This document shows, one piece after another, positions 5,499 to 13,568 of a stretch of DNA of 13,891 nucleotides (its first letter is position 1; every line of letters begins with the position of its first letter). The stretch spans positions 1-13,891 of the forward strand of contig CALKJX010000241.1 in assembly GCA_937995555.1 (NCBI GenBank). Direction: 5' to 3'. The stretch comes from an uncultured Elioraea sp. Lineage in GTDB: Bacteria; Pseudomonadota; Alphaproteobacteria; Acetobacterales; Acetobacteraceae. Below the pieces are notes generated by a model, which saw only the letters and a program-made list of their open reading frames with translations, was not told the DNA's origin and searched no databases. A program made the translations under genes and the position numbers.

Positions 5499-7535
5499 GT
5501 GGCCGTCACCGAAGCGCCTGCCGCCAACCCCGCGCTCGAGACGATGCGCGCACTGCTCGACGAGACCGCCGGCCCCGACCGCGCCATGGCGGACGCCATC
5601 CGCGCGCTGGCGATCGACGCGGTGGAGGCGGCGAAGTCGGGCCACCCGGGCATGCCGATGGGCATGGCCGATGTCGCGGCCGTGCTCTGGACCCGCTTCC
5701 TGAAGTTCGATGCCGCGGATCCGCGCTGGCCCGACCGCGACCGCTTCGTGCTCTCGGCCGGGCACGGCTCGATGCTGCTCTACGCGCTGCTGCACCTCAC
5801 CGGCCACGAGGGCATGGGGATGGAGGAGCTGCGCAACTTCCGCCAGCTCCACAGCCGCACCGCCGGCCATCCCGAATACGGCGAGCATCCGGCGATCGAG
5901 ACCACCACCGGCCCGCTCGGCCAGGGCATCGCCACCGCGGTCGGGATGGCGATGGCCGAGCGCATGCTCGCCGCGCGGTTCGGCCGGTCGCTGGTCGATC
6001 ACCGCACCTGGGTGATCGCCTCGGACGGCGACCTGATGGAGGGGGTGAGCCACGAGGCCGCCTCGCTCGCCGGGCATCTGAAGCTCTCCAAGCTGACGGT
6101 GCTCTATGACGACAACGCGATCTCGATCGACGGGCCGACCAGCCTCGCCTGCTCGGACGACGTGCTGAAGCGCTTCACCGCCTATGGCTGGGCGTCCAAG
6201 CGCATCAACGGCCACGACCCGGCCGAAATCGCCGCCGCCCTCTCCTATGCCCAGCGCGCGGGCAAGCCGACGCTGATCGCCTGCCGCACCATCATCGGCT
6301 TCGGCGCGCCGACCAAGGGCGGCAGCGCTGCCAGCCACGGCGCGCCGCTCGGCGCCGAGGAGGCGGCGGCCGCCAAGCGCGCGCTCGGTTGGGACGCGCC
6401 CCCCTTCACCGTGCCGGCCGGGATCGCCCGCGCCTGGCAGGAGGCCGGGCGGCGCGGTGCCAAGGAGCGCATGGCGTGGCTGCGACGCTACCAGCGCTCG
6501 CCCCAGCGCGCCGAGTTCGAGCGCGTGATCGCCGGCCGGCTGCCGGAGGGCTGGCGCGCCGCGCTCGATGCCTGGAAGGAGGCCTGCGCGACCGAGAAGC
6601 CGAAGCTTGCCACCCGCCAGTCGAGCCAGAAGGCCCTGGAGGCGCTCGTCCGGGCGATCCCGGAACTGGTCGGCGGCTCGGCGGACCTCACCGGCTCCAA
6701 CCTGACCCATGTCAAGGCGATGGGCACGCTCACGCCGCAGAACTGGGCCGGTCGGCACATCCATTTCGGCGTGCGCGAGCACGGCATGGGCGCGGCCCTG
6801 AACGGCATGGCGCTGCACGGGGGGCTCGTCCCGTATGGCGGCACCTTCCTGGTGTTCAGCGACTACATGCGCCCCGCGATCCGGCTCGCCGCGCTGATGA
6901 AGCAGCGGGTGGTGTACGTGTTCACCCATGACTCCATCGGCCTCGGCGAGGACGGGCCGACGCATCAGCCCATCGAGCATCTCGCCGCGCTGCGGGCGAT
7001 GCCGAACCTGCACGTGTTCCGCCCGGCCGACGCGATCGAGACGGCCGAGGCCTGGGCGCTGGCGCTGGCCCGCACCGACGGCCCCTCGGCGCTGGCGCTG
7101 ACCCGCCAGGCGCTGCCCACGGTACGGACCGCGCATACGCCCGAGAACATGGTGGCGCGCGGCGGCTATGTGCTGGCCGACGCTGACGGACAGCGCAAGG
7201 CGACGCTGATCGCCTCGGGAAGCGAGGTGGCGATTGCACTCGCCGCACGAGACTTGCTGCAAGGTCAAGGCGTTTCCACGGCCGTGGTGTCGATGCCCTG
7301 CTTCGAACTCTTCGCCCAGCAGGAGGAGGCGTGGCAGGCCGTCGTGCTCGGCGGCGCCCTCCGCGTCGGCATCGAGGCCGCATGCGGCTTCGGCTGGGAG
7401 CGCTGGCTCGGGCTCTCGGGGATCTTCGTCGGCATGACGGGGTTCGGCGCCTCGGCACCCTACGAGAAGCTCTACCGGCATTTCGGCATCACGCCGGAAG
7501 CCGTGGCGGCCGCGGTGATGCGCCGCCTGTCGTGA
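5499..7535 (+). CDS. tkt: Transketolase
   Basis: Transketolase moves two-carbon ketol units between sugar phosphates in the pentose phosphate pathway and, where present, the Calvin cycle, using thiamine diphosphate and a divalent metal. This is a full-length enzyme of 678 residues (family about 660-690). Visible are AAKSGHPGMPMGMADV (44-59), the thiamine-binding block from SDGDLMEG (175-182) to DDN (204-206), the catalytic glutamate in VREHGM (Glu427) and the substrate-binding HDSIGLGEDGPTHQP (477-491). The start is GTG at 5499, chosen because GGAG lies 6 nt upstream and the N-terminal length fits; no nearby ATG is better. It is the first gene of an operon with gap 22 bp and pgk further downstream. 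Whether the host uses it for CO2 fixation cannot be told: no rubisco or phosphoribulokinase is in the window. Confidence 0.97.
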   Translation: MAVTEAPAANPALETMRALLDETAGPDRAMADAIRALAIDAVEAAKSGHPGMPMGMADVAAVLWTRFLKFDAADPRWPDRDRFVLSAGHGSMLLYALLHLTGHEGMGMEELRNFRQLHSRTAGHPEYGEHPAIETTTGPLGQGIATAVGMAMAERMLAARFGRSLVDHRTWVIASDGDLMEGVSHEAASLAGHLKLSKLTVLYDDNAISIDGPTSLACSDDVLKRFTAYGWASKRINGHDPAEIAAALSYAQRAGKPTLIACRTIIGFGAPTKGGSAASHGAPLGAEEAAAAKRALGWDAPPFTVPAGIARAWQEAGRRGAKERMAWLRRYQRSPQRAEFERVIAGRLPEGWRAALDAWKEACATEKPKLATRQSSQKALEALVRAIPELVGGSADLTGSNLTHVKAMGTLTPQNWAGRHIHFGVREHGMGAALNGMALHGGLVPYGGTFLVFSDYMRPAIRLAALMKQRVVYVFTHDSIGLGEDGPTHQPIEHLAALRAMPNLHVFRPADAIETAEAWALALARTDGPSALALTRQALPTVRTAHTPENMVARGGYVLADADGQRKATLIASGSEVAIALAARDLLQGQGVSTAVVSMPCFELFAQQEEAWQAVVLGGALRVGIEAACGFGWERWLGLSGIFVGMTGFGASAPYEKLYRHFGITPEAVAAAVMRRLS

Positions 7536-7557
7536 ATCCGGAGGAAGGAGACCAGCC

Positions 7558-8571
7558 ATGGCGGTGAAGGTTGCGATCAACGGCTTCGGCCGGATCGGTC
7601 GGCTCGTGCTGCGCGCGATCGTCGAGTCCGGGCGGAGCGATGTGGAGTGCGTGCTGGTCAACGACCTCGGCTCGGTCGAGGCGAATGCGCACCTGTTCCG
7701 CTACGACACGGTGCATGGCCGCTTCCCCGGCGCGGTCGAGGTCTCAGGCGACACCATGACCATCCGTCATGGCGGCCGCACGTTCGGGCCCATCAAGGTC
7801 ACGGCCGAGCGTGATCCGGGCAAGCTGCCGCTCAAGAATGTCGACGTAGCAATGGAATGCACGGGAATCTTCACATCGAAGGAGAAGGTCCAGCCCTTGC
7901 TCGCGGCCGGCGCGCGCAAGGTGCTGATCTCCGCCCCGGGCGACGGCGCGGATGCCACGGTGGTCTACGGCGTGAACCACGACATCATCACCAAGGACAT
8001 GACGGTGGTGTCCAACGCCTCCTGCACCACCAACTGCCTGGCCCCCATGGTGAAGGTTCTGCATGACGCGTTCGGCGTCGAGCGCGGCTACATGGTGACC
8101 ATCCACGCCTACACGGGCGATCAGAACACCGTCGATACGCTGCACAGGGACCTGCACCGGGCGCGCGCGGCGGCGGTAAACATCATCCCCACCACCACCG
8201 GAGCGGCGCGCGCGGTCGGGCTCGTCCTGCCCGACCTCAAGGGCAAGCTGGACGGCACCGCCGTGCGGGTGCCGGTGCCCAACGTCTCGCTGGTGTCGCT
8301 CGATGCCAACCTCAAGCGCACCGTCACCAAGGACGAGGTGAACGCGGCGATGAAGGCCGCCGCCGACGGACCGATGCAGGGCATCCTCGACTACTCGGCC
8401 GAGAAGCTGGTCTCCTCGGACTTCAACCACTCCCCGGTGTCCTGCACCTTCGACGCGACCCAGACGGCGGTGATCGAGGGCAGCCTCGTGCGCGTGATGG
8501 GCTGGTACGACAACGAGTGGGGCTTCTCGAACCGCATGAACGACACCGCGGCGCTGCTGGGCAGCCTGTGA
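7558..8571 (+). CDS. gap: Glyceraldehyde-3-phosphate dehydrogenase, phosphorylating, type I
   Basis: This enzyme interconverts glyceraldehyde-3-phosphate and 1,3-bisphosphoglycerate with NAD(P). It is 337 residues, a normal length. It has the dinucleotide-binding GFGRIGR (9-15), the active-site ASCTTNC (154-160, nucleophile Cys156), the partner His183 in TIHAYTGDQ, the phosphate-site TTTGAA (212-217) and the C-terminal WYDNEWG (316-322). Asn35-Asp36 after the second strand favours NAD, though dual use is possible. A very strong ribosome-binding site, GGAGGAAGGAG, stands 6 nt before the ATG, stronger than those of its neighbours and consistent with high expression. Its product is the substrate of the next gene, pgk. 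Its stop overlaps the pgk start by 1 nt (TGATG). Confidence 0.98.
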   Translation: MAVKVAINGFGRIGRLVLRAIVESGRSDVECVLVNDLGSVEANAHLFRYDTVHGRFPGAVEVSGDTMTIRHGGRTFGPIKVTAERDPGKLPLKNVDVAMECTGIFTSKEKVQPLLAAGARKVLISAPGDGADATVVYGVNHDIITKDMTVVSNASCTTNCLAPMVKVLHDAFGVERGYMVTIHAYTGDQNTVDTLHRDLHRARAAAVNIIPTTTGAARAVGLVLPDLKGKLDGTAVRVPVPNVSLVSLDANLKRTVTKDEVNAAMKAAADGPMQGILDYSAEKLVSSDFNHSPVSCTFDATQTAVIEGSLVRVMGWYDNEWGFSNRMNDTAALLGSL

Positions 8572-9764
8572 TGGCGGGCTTCCGCACCCTCGATGCGCTG
8601 GAGGCGCGTGGCAAGCGGGTGCTGCTGCGCGCCGACCTGAACGTGCCGATGCAGGACGGAAAGGTCAGCGATCTCACGCGGTTGGAGCGGCTGTCTCCCA
8701 CCATCCGCGAGCTTGCTGACAAGGGCGCGAAGGTGGTGGTGCTGAGCCATTTCGACCGGCCCAAGGGCAAGCGGGTGCCCGAGATGTCGCTCCGGCCTGT
8801 GGCCGAGGCGCTGGGACGGGTGCTCGGCCGCCCGGTCGGCTTCGCCGAGGACTGCGTCGGCCCCCCGGCCGAAGCGGCGATCGCGGCGATGCAGCCGGGC
8901 GATGTGGTGGTGCTGGAAAACACCCGGTACCACGCCGGCGAGGAGAAGAACGACCCGGCGCTGGCGGACGCGATCGCCAGGCTCGGCGACGCCTATGTGA
9001 ACGACGCCTTCTCGGCCGCGCACCGCGCCCACGCCACCACCGAGGCGCTGGCGCACCGCCTGCCGGCGTACGCCGGGCGGCTGATGCAGGCGGAGCTCGA
9101 GGCGCTGGAGAAGGCGCTCGGCAATCCGGCGCGCCCGGTGGCGGCGATCGTCGGCGGGGCGAAGGTCAGCACCAAGCTCGACCTGCTCGGCAACCTGGTC
9201 GGGCGGGTGAACCACCTGATCATCGGCGGGGCGATGGCGAACACCTTCCTCGCCGCGCGCGGCTTCGCTGTGGGCAGGAGCCTCCAGGAGCCGGATCTGC
9301 ACGACACCGCGCGCGGGATCGAGGAGACGGCCAAGTCTGCCGGCTGCGCGATTCTGCTGCCGGTGGACGCAGTGGTGGCGCGCGAGTTCCGCGCCGGCGC
9401 GCCGTCCGAGACGGTGCTCGTGAGCGGCGTGCCGGCGGATGCGATGATCCTCGATGTCGGACCGCTGACCGCGGCCGCCGTCCTCGAACGCCTGTCGGAC
9501 TGCCGCACGCTGGTGTGGAATGGTCCGCTCGGCGCGTTCGAGACCCCGCCCTTCGACGCCGCCACCCTGCGGGTCGCCAGGGGTGTCGCGGGGCTGACCA
9601 GGGCGGGGCAGCTCCTGTCCGTCGCGGGCGGCGGCGACACGGTCGCCGCGCTGCGCCAAGCCGGGGTGGCCGAGGACCTGACTTATGTCTCCGCCGCGGG
9701 CGGCGCGTTCCTGGAGTGGATGGAGGGCAAGACCCTGCCCGGGGTGGCGGCGCTGTCGGACTGA
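8571..9764 (+). CDS. pgk: Phosphoglycerate kinase
   Basis: The kinase converts 1,3-bisphosphoglycerate and ADP to 3-phosphoglycerate and ATP, or the reverse in gluconeogenesis or the Calvin cycle. It is 397 residues, normal for bacteria. Motifs in order are RADLNVP (20-26), SHFDRPKG (59-66), ENTRYHAGE (116-124), NDAFSAAHRAHA (144-155), GGAKVSTK (195-202), WNGPLGAFE (316-324) and the nucleotide-binding GGGDT (353-357). The ATG at 8571 is used because the frame upstream lies in gap and family homology begins FRTLDAL; it overlaps the gap stop as TGATG. I see no good ribosome-binding site, so translation probably depends on ribosomes terminating on gap. The stop lies 3 bp from the converging MFS stop, with no room for a terminator. 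Confidence 0.98.
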   Translation: MAGFRTLDALEARGKRVLLRADLNVPMQDGKVSDLTRLERLSPTIRELADKGAKVVVLSHFDRPKGKRVPEMSLRPVAEALGRVLGRPVGFAEDCVGPPAEAAIAAMQPGDVVVLENTRYHAGEEKNDPALADAIARLGDAYVNDAFSAAHRAHATTEALAHRLPAYAGRLMQAELEALEKALGNPARPVAAIVGGAKVSTKLDLLGNLVGRVNHLIIGGAMANTFLAARGFAVGRSLQEPDLHDTARGIEETAKSAGCAILLPVDAVVAREFRAGAPSETVLVSGVPADAMILDVGPLTAAAVLERLSDCRTLVWNGPLGAFETPPFDAATLRVARGVAGLTRAGQLLSVAGGGDTVAALRQAGVAEDLTYVSAAGGAFLEWMEGKTLPGVAALSD

Positions 9765-9767
9765 TCG

Positions 9768-10991
9768 CTACCGCGCCGCCTGCCGGCCATCGAGGCGCTG
9801 GCGCACCGGCACCAGCCCCGCGACCGTCGTGGCCGCAAAGACCGCGCCCGCAAGGAAGGTCCAGGCCGGGCCGACCCAGTCCCAGAGCGCGCCGGCGATC
9901 ACGCTCGCCGCCAGCATCGCCACCCCGGTGACGAGGTTGAACACGCCGAAGGCCGTGCCGCGCAGCTCCGCCGGCGCGGCATCGGCGACCAGGGCCGCGA
10001 ACAGGCCCTGGGTGAAGCCCATGTGCAGCCCCCACAGCACGACGCCGCAGGCGATCCCGACCAGCCCCGGTGCCATGGCCAGCGCCAGGTCGGCGGCGAT
10101 CAGCAGGCCGAGTCCGATGACCAGCAACGCCGCCCGGTCCACCCGGTCGGAGAGCGCGCCGACCGGGTAGGCCGAGGCGGCATAGGCGATGTTCATCACC
10201 ACCAGCACGGCCGGCACCAGCATCAGCGGCAGCCCCGCCGACTCCGCGCGCAGGATCAGAAAGGCTTCGCTGAACCGCGCCAGCGTGAACACTGCGCCCA
10301 CGACCACGACCCACCAATAGGCCGGCCCCAGCAGCGCCAGTTCCCCGAGGCTCAACGGGTTGCGCACCGCGCGCGCGGCCGGCGGGCGCGCCGGCTCGCG
10401 CACCGCGAAGACGATGAGCCCGAAGGCGAGGAAGCCCGGGATCACGGCCATCCAGAACACCGAGACGAAATCGTCGGCGAACAGCGCCATCAGGCCGATC
10501 CCGAGCAGGGGGCCGAGGAAGGCGCCGACCGTATCCAGCGCCTGGCGCAGCCCGTAGCATGCGCCACGCAGCTCCGGCGGGCTGATGTCGGCCACCAGCG
10601 CGTCGCGCGGCGCGACACGGATGCCCTTGCCGACCCGGTCGATGAAGCGCGCCGCGACCAGCCAGCCGATCGTCGGCGCGAGCGGGAAGATCGGCTTGGT
10701 GAAGGCAGCCAGCCCATAGCCGAGGGCCGCGAGCTCCTTGCGCCGGCCGAGCCGGTCGCTGAGCGCGCCGGAGAAGATCTTGGTGATCGCGGCCGTGGCC
10801 TCGGCGATGCCCTCGATGATGCCGACGGTGAGCGCGGTCGCCCCCAGCCCGACCACCAGATACACCGGCAGCAGGGCGTGGATCATCTCCGAGGAGACGT
10901 CCATCAGCAGCGAGACGAAGCCGAGCGCCCAGATCCCTGAGGGGATGCGGCGCCAAGCGGCGGTGCGGGCAACGATGATCCCGTCGGTCAT
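9768..10991 (-). CDS. MFS transporter, partner of the ChrB-like gene
   Basis: This is a 407-residue inner-membrane major facilitator superfamily protein with about 12 hydrophobic segments. The signature loop between segments 2 and 3 is GALSDRLGRRKEL (75-87), and a related GALSDRVDRA (278-287) marks the second half. Other notable blocks are LLMDVSSEMIHALLPV (28-43) and DRVGKGIRVAPRDALVAD (118-135). The ATG at 10991 has a GGGAGG ribosome-binding site 9 nt upstream, and the first membrane segment starts near residue 18. It lies 22 bp after the ChrB-like gene, so the two form an operon. The substrate is unknown: drug, anion or metal-complex efflux are possible, and the ChrB link hints at oxyanion stress. 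It is not related to ChrA, the usual chromate transporter. Confidence 0.9.
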   Translation of the reverse strand: MTDGIIVARTAAWRRIPSGIWALGFVSLLMDVSSEMIHALLPVYLVVGLGATALTVGIIEGIAEATAAITKIFSGALSDRLGRRKELAALGYGLAAFTKPIFPLAPTIGWLVAARFIDRVGKGIRVAPRDALVADISPPELRGACYGLRQALDTVGAFLGPLLGIGLMALFADDFVSVFWMAVIPGFLAFGLIVFAVREPARPPAARAVRNPLSLGELALLGPAYWWVVVVGAVFTLARFSEAFLILRAESAGLPLMLVPAVLVVMNIAYAASAYPVGALSDRVDRAALLVIGLGLLIAADLALAMAPGLVGIACGVVLWGLHMGFTQGLFAALVADAAPAELRGTAFGVFNLVTGVAMLAASVIAGALWDWVGPAWTFLAGAVFAATTVAGLVPVRQRLDGRQAAR

Positions 10992-11013
10992 GGATTGCTG
11001 CCTCCCGCCACGC

Positions 11014-11553
11014 TCACCGGTTCTCGTCATGGGCGTCAAAGACGCGCTGGGCGTAGGCGTCCAGGATCGCCTCGCACGCCTTGAGCCGCTGTTCGGCCTC
11101 CGCCCGCAAGGGCGCGCCGTAGAAATCGAGCTTCCTGATCTTGTCGAGCCAGCCCTGGAGCTTCTTGAGGTCGACGTCGTTCTCCTCGAGCTCGGCATAG
11201 GTATAGTGGCCGGCCGCCTCCTCCTTCGCGACCTCGCGTTCGAAGTCGTCGCACTTGTCGAGGAATTCCCGGTACTCCTCGTCCCGATCCGCCTTGAAGC
11301 GGGCCAGCACCTTCTCCTCCTGGCCGCGATCGAGGGCGAGGGTCTCGAGGATCACCGCCTCTCCCCCCATCCCGGCAACGTCGTTCTCGATCATCTTGAG
11401 CTGCCGGACGTGGTCGTCCGATCGCGGCAGCAGGCAGACACCGCTCTGCAGATAGACGGCCCCCAACCCCTTGAGCCGCCGCCACAGCGCGACGCGCCTG
11501 CGGGCCGGTTCGGGCGGCACCTTGTACACGAGCAGCAGCCACGCCGTTTCCAT
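11014..11553 (-). CDS. ChrB N-terminal-domain protein (chromate-resistance-regulator-like), C-terminal domain absent
   Basis: This is a 179-residue soluble protein. Residues 4-45 (WLLLVYKVPPEPARRRVALW, then RLKGLGAVYLQSGVCLLP) match the ChrB N-terminal domain as I know it, a region that resembles the Cas2/PaaX ferredoxin-like fold. Residues 75-145 are charged and helical. Full ChrB proteins carry a further C-terminal domain and total roughly 300 residues; that part is missing, and the frame closes normally, so this looks like a compact family member rather than a broken gene. ChrB acts as a chromate-responsive regulator of chrA in some bacteria; here the partner is an MFS gene. I chose ATG 11553 because homology starts at its first residues. 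No ribosome-binding site precedes it. A direct chromate role is only inference. Confidence 0.82.
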   Translation of the reverse strand: METAWLLLVYKVPPEPARRRVALWRRLKGLGAVYLQSGVCLLPRSDDHVRQLKMIENDVAGMGGEAVILETLALDRGQEEKVLARFKADRDEEYREFLDKCDDFEREVAKEEAAGHYTYAELEENDVDLKKLQGWLDKIRKLDFYGAPLRAEAEQRLKACEAILDAYAQRVFDAHDENR

Positions 11554-11558
11554 GGATC

Positions 11559-11588
11559 ATTCTTGATGTAACAGCGGTTACTTGTCAA
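11559..11588 (-). promoter_or_regulatory. Promoter of the ChrB-like/MFS operon, probably giving a leaderless mRNA
   Basis: On the minus strand a perfect TTGACA (11588-11583) is followed after 18 bp by AAGAAT (11564-11559), a 4 of 6 match to TATAAT. Only 5 bases separate the -10 from the ATG at 11553, so transcription would begin at or next to the start codon. Confidence 0.6.
11568..11581. promoter_or_regulatory. Palindromic operator candidate in the spacer of the ChrB-like promoter
   Basis: GTAAC-agcg-GTTAC is a perfect 5-bp dyad with a 4-bp centre, placed wholly between the -35 and -10 elements, where a bound protein would block RNA polymerase. The ChrB-like protein itself is the nearest candidate ligand; a TetR- or GntR-type regulator elsewhere is equally possible. 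Two more short palindromes follow directly: CTTGTCAAG (11581-11589) and GTCGCACGCGAC (11589-11600). Confidence 0.5.
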
Positions 11589-11625
11589 GTCGCACGCGAC
11601 GCCGGACCGGTCGTCCCGCGCAGGG

Positions 11626-11654
11626 TTCGCGCCCTCTCCCGTCCCTGCTATCTG
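11626..11654 (+). promoter_or_regulatory. Weak promoter candidate for ilvD
   Basis: TTCGCG (11626-11631) and TATCTG (11649-11654) are 17 bp apart, which would give a leader of roughly 20 nt. Both hexamers are poor matches. I see no leader peptide rich in Leu, Ile or Val and no attenuator hairpin. Confidence 0.3.
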
Positions 11655-11681
11655 TGCTCCGCCATCACCGAGGATTGTCCG

Positions 11682-13568
11682 ATGCCGACCTATCGCTCCC
11701 GCACCACCACCCATGGCCGCAACATGGCCGGCGCGCGCGGCCTCTGGCGCGCCACCGGCATGCGCGACGAGGATTTCGGCAAGCCGATCATCGCGATCGC
11801 CAACTCCTTCACCCAGTTCGTGCCCGGCCATGTGCATCTGAAGGATCTCGGCCAACTGGTCGCGCGCGAGATCGAGCGTGCCGGCGGGGTGGCGAAGGAG
11901 TTCAACACGATCGCGGTCGATGACGGCATCGCCATGGGACATGACGGCATGCTCTACAGCCTGCCCTCGCGCGAGCTGATCGCGGATGCGGTCGAGTACA
12001 TGGTCAATGCGCACTGCGCCGATGCGCTGGTGTGCATCTCCAACTGCGACAAGATCACGCCGGGGATGCTGATGGCGGCGATGCGCCTGAACATCCCGAC
12101 CGTGTTCGTCTCCGGCGGGCCGATGGAGGCCGGCAAGGTGGTGCATCGCGGCGAGACGCGCGCGGTCGACCTGATCGACGCGATGATCGTCGCCGCCGAC
12201 AGCACCGTCACCGACGAGGAGGTGGCGGTGATCGAACGCTCGGCCTGCCCGACCTGCGGGTCGTGCTCCGGCATGTTCACCGCCAACTCGATGAATTGCC
12301 TCACCGAGGCGCTCGGCCTCGCGTTGCCCGGCAACGGCACCGTGGTGGCGACGCATGCCGACCGCAAGCGCCTGTTCCTGGAGGCGGGGCGGCGCATCGT
12401 CGAGATCACCCGCCGCCACTACGAGACCGACGACACCTCGGTGCTGCCGCGGTCGATCGCCTCCTTCGCCGCGTTCGAGAACGCGATGACACTCGACATC
12501 GCCATGGGCGGGTCGACCAACACGGTGCTGCACCTGCTGGCGGCGGCGCAGGAGGGCGGGGTCGACTTCACCATGGCCGACATCGACCGGCTGTCGCGCC
12601 GCGTGCCGGTGCTGTGCAAGGTGGCCCCCTCGGTCGCCAACGTGCATGTCGAGGACGTCCACCGCGCCGGCGGCATCATGGGCATTCTCGGCGAGCTCGA
12701 TCGTGCCGGCCTGCTCGACACCTCGGTCGGCCGTGTCGATGCGCCCACCCTCGCCGAGGCGCTCGAGCAGTGGGACGTGCGCCGGACCGCGGCCGAAACG
12801 GTGCACAGCTTCTTCCGCGCCGCCCCCGGCGGCATCCCCACCACGGTCCCCTTCAGCCAGGAGAGCCGCTGGCAGACGCTGGACCTCGACCGCGCGACGG
12901 GCGTGATCCGCGACGCCGCGCACGCCTTCTCGGCCGATGGCGGGCTCGCGGTGCTGTACGGCAACATCGCCGAGGAGGGCTGCATCGTGAAGACCGCGGG
13001 CGTGGACGCGAGCATCCTGAGCTTCGCCGGCCCCGCGCGCGTGTTCGAGAGCCAGGAGGCGGCGGTTGCCGGCATCCTCGGCGGGACCGTGGTGCCGGGC
13101 GACGTCGTCGTCGTGCGCTACGAGGGGCCGAAGGGCGGGCCCGGCATGCAGGAGATGCTCTATCCGACCAGCTACCTGAAGTCGAAGGGGCTCGGGAAGG
13201 TCTGCGCGCTGGTCACCGACGGGCGGTTCTCGGGCGGCAGTTCGGGATTGTCGATCGGCCACGTCTCGCCCGAGGCGGCGGAGGGCGGCACGATCGGGCT
13301 CGTCGAGGACGGCGATCTGATCGAGATCGACATCCCCGCGCGCACGATCCGGCTCGCGGTGGACGAGGCGGAGCTTGCGCAACGGCGTGCGGCGATGGAG
13401 GCGCGCGGCGAGGCGGCATGGCACCCCGTACACCGCGAGCGGAAGATTTCGGCGGCGTTGCAGGCCTACGCAGCGCTGACCACCAGTGCGGCGCGCGGCG
13501 CGGTCCGCGATGTCGGTCAGCTCCGCCGTGCCCGGTCCGCGCGCGCGGTACCAGCGCCGGCCAGATAG
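11682..13568 (+). CDS. ilvD: Dihydroxy-acid dehydratase
   Basis: IlvD dehydrates 2,3-dihydroxy-isovalerate and 2,3-dihydroxy-3-methylvalerate to the keto acids that precede valine, leucine and isoleucine; it is a cytoplasmic iron-sulfur enzyme. The 628 residues align by eye with E. coli IlvD (616) almost without gaps. Cluster cysteines Cys122 (SNCDKITPGM) and Cys195 (CPTCGSCSGMF), metal ligands Asp81 and Glu491, Lys124 and catalytic Ser517 (GRFSGGS) all sit at the same numbers as I recall for E. coli. The third cysteine of the [2Fe-2S] subclass is absent (NSFTQFVPGH), so this is the E. coli-like form. The ATG at 11682 has GAGGA 7 nt upstream. Family homology ends near GAVRD (606-610); the last ~14 residues are an arginine/alanine-rich tail, suggesting loss of the original stop. 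Confidence 0.97.
   Translation: MPTYRSRTTTHGRNMAGARGLWRATGMRDEDFGKPIIAIANSFTQFVPGHVHLKDLGQLVAREIERAGGVAKEFNTIAVDDGIAMGHDGMLYSLPSRELIADAVEYMVNAHCADALVCISNCDKITPGMLMAAMRLNIPTVFVSGGPMEAGKVVHRGETRAVDLIDAMIVAADSTVTDEEVAVIERSACPTCGSCSGMFTANSMNCLTEALGLALPGNGTVVATHADRKRLFLEAGRRIVEITRRHYETDDTSVLPRSIASFAAFENAMTLDIAMGGSTNTVLHLLAAAQEGGVDFTMADIDRLSRRVPVLCKVAPSVANVHVEDVHRAGGIMGILGELDRAGLLDTSVGRVDAPTLAEALEQWDVRRTAAETVHSFFRAAPGGIPTTVPFSQESRWQTLDLDRATGVIRDAAHAFSADGGLAVLYGNIAEEGCIVKTAGVDASILSFAGPARVFESQEAAVAGILGGTVVPGDVVVVRYEGPKGGPGMQEMLYPTSYLKSKGLGKVCALVTDGRFSGGSSGLSIGHVSPEAAEGGTIGLVEDGDLIEIDIPARTIRLAVDEAELAQRRAAMEARGEAAWHPVHRERKISAALQAYAALTTSAARGAVRDVGQLRRARSARAVPAPAR

Noticed and set aside
5454..7661. A 735-codon open frame antisense to transketolase
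   Set aside because: The plus strand carries an unmistakable full-length transketolase; the antisense translation has no recognisable domain and a histidine/arginine-heavy composition.
5499..9764. A Calvin-cycle (cbb) operon
   Set aside because: tkt-gap-pgk also occurs in heterotrophs, and no rubisco, phosphoribulokinase or CbbR is in the window, so the claim cannot be supported.
11391..13433. A 680-codon frame antisense to ilvD
   Set aside because: All IlvD catalytic and cluster residues are conserved on the plus strand, so the antisense frame is a GC artefact.
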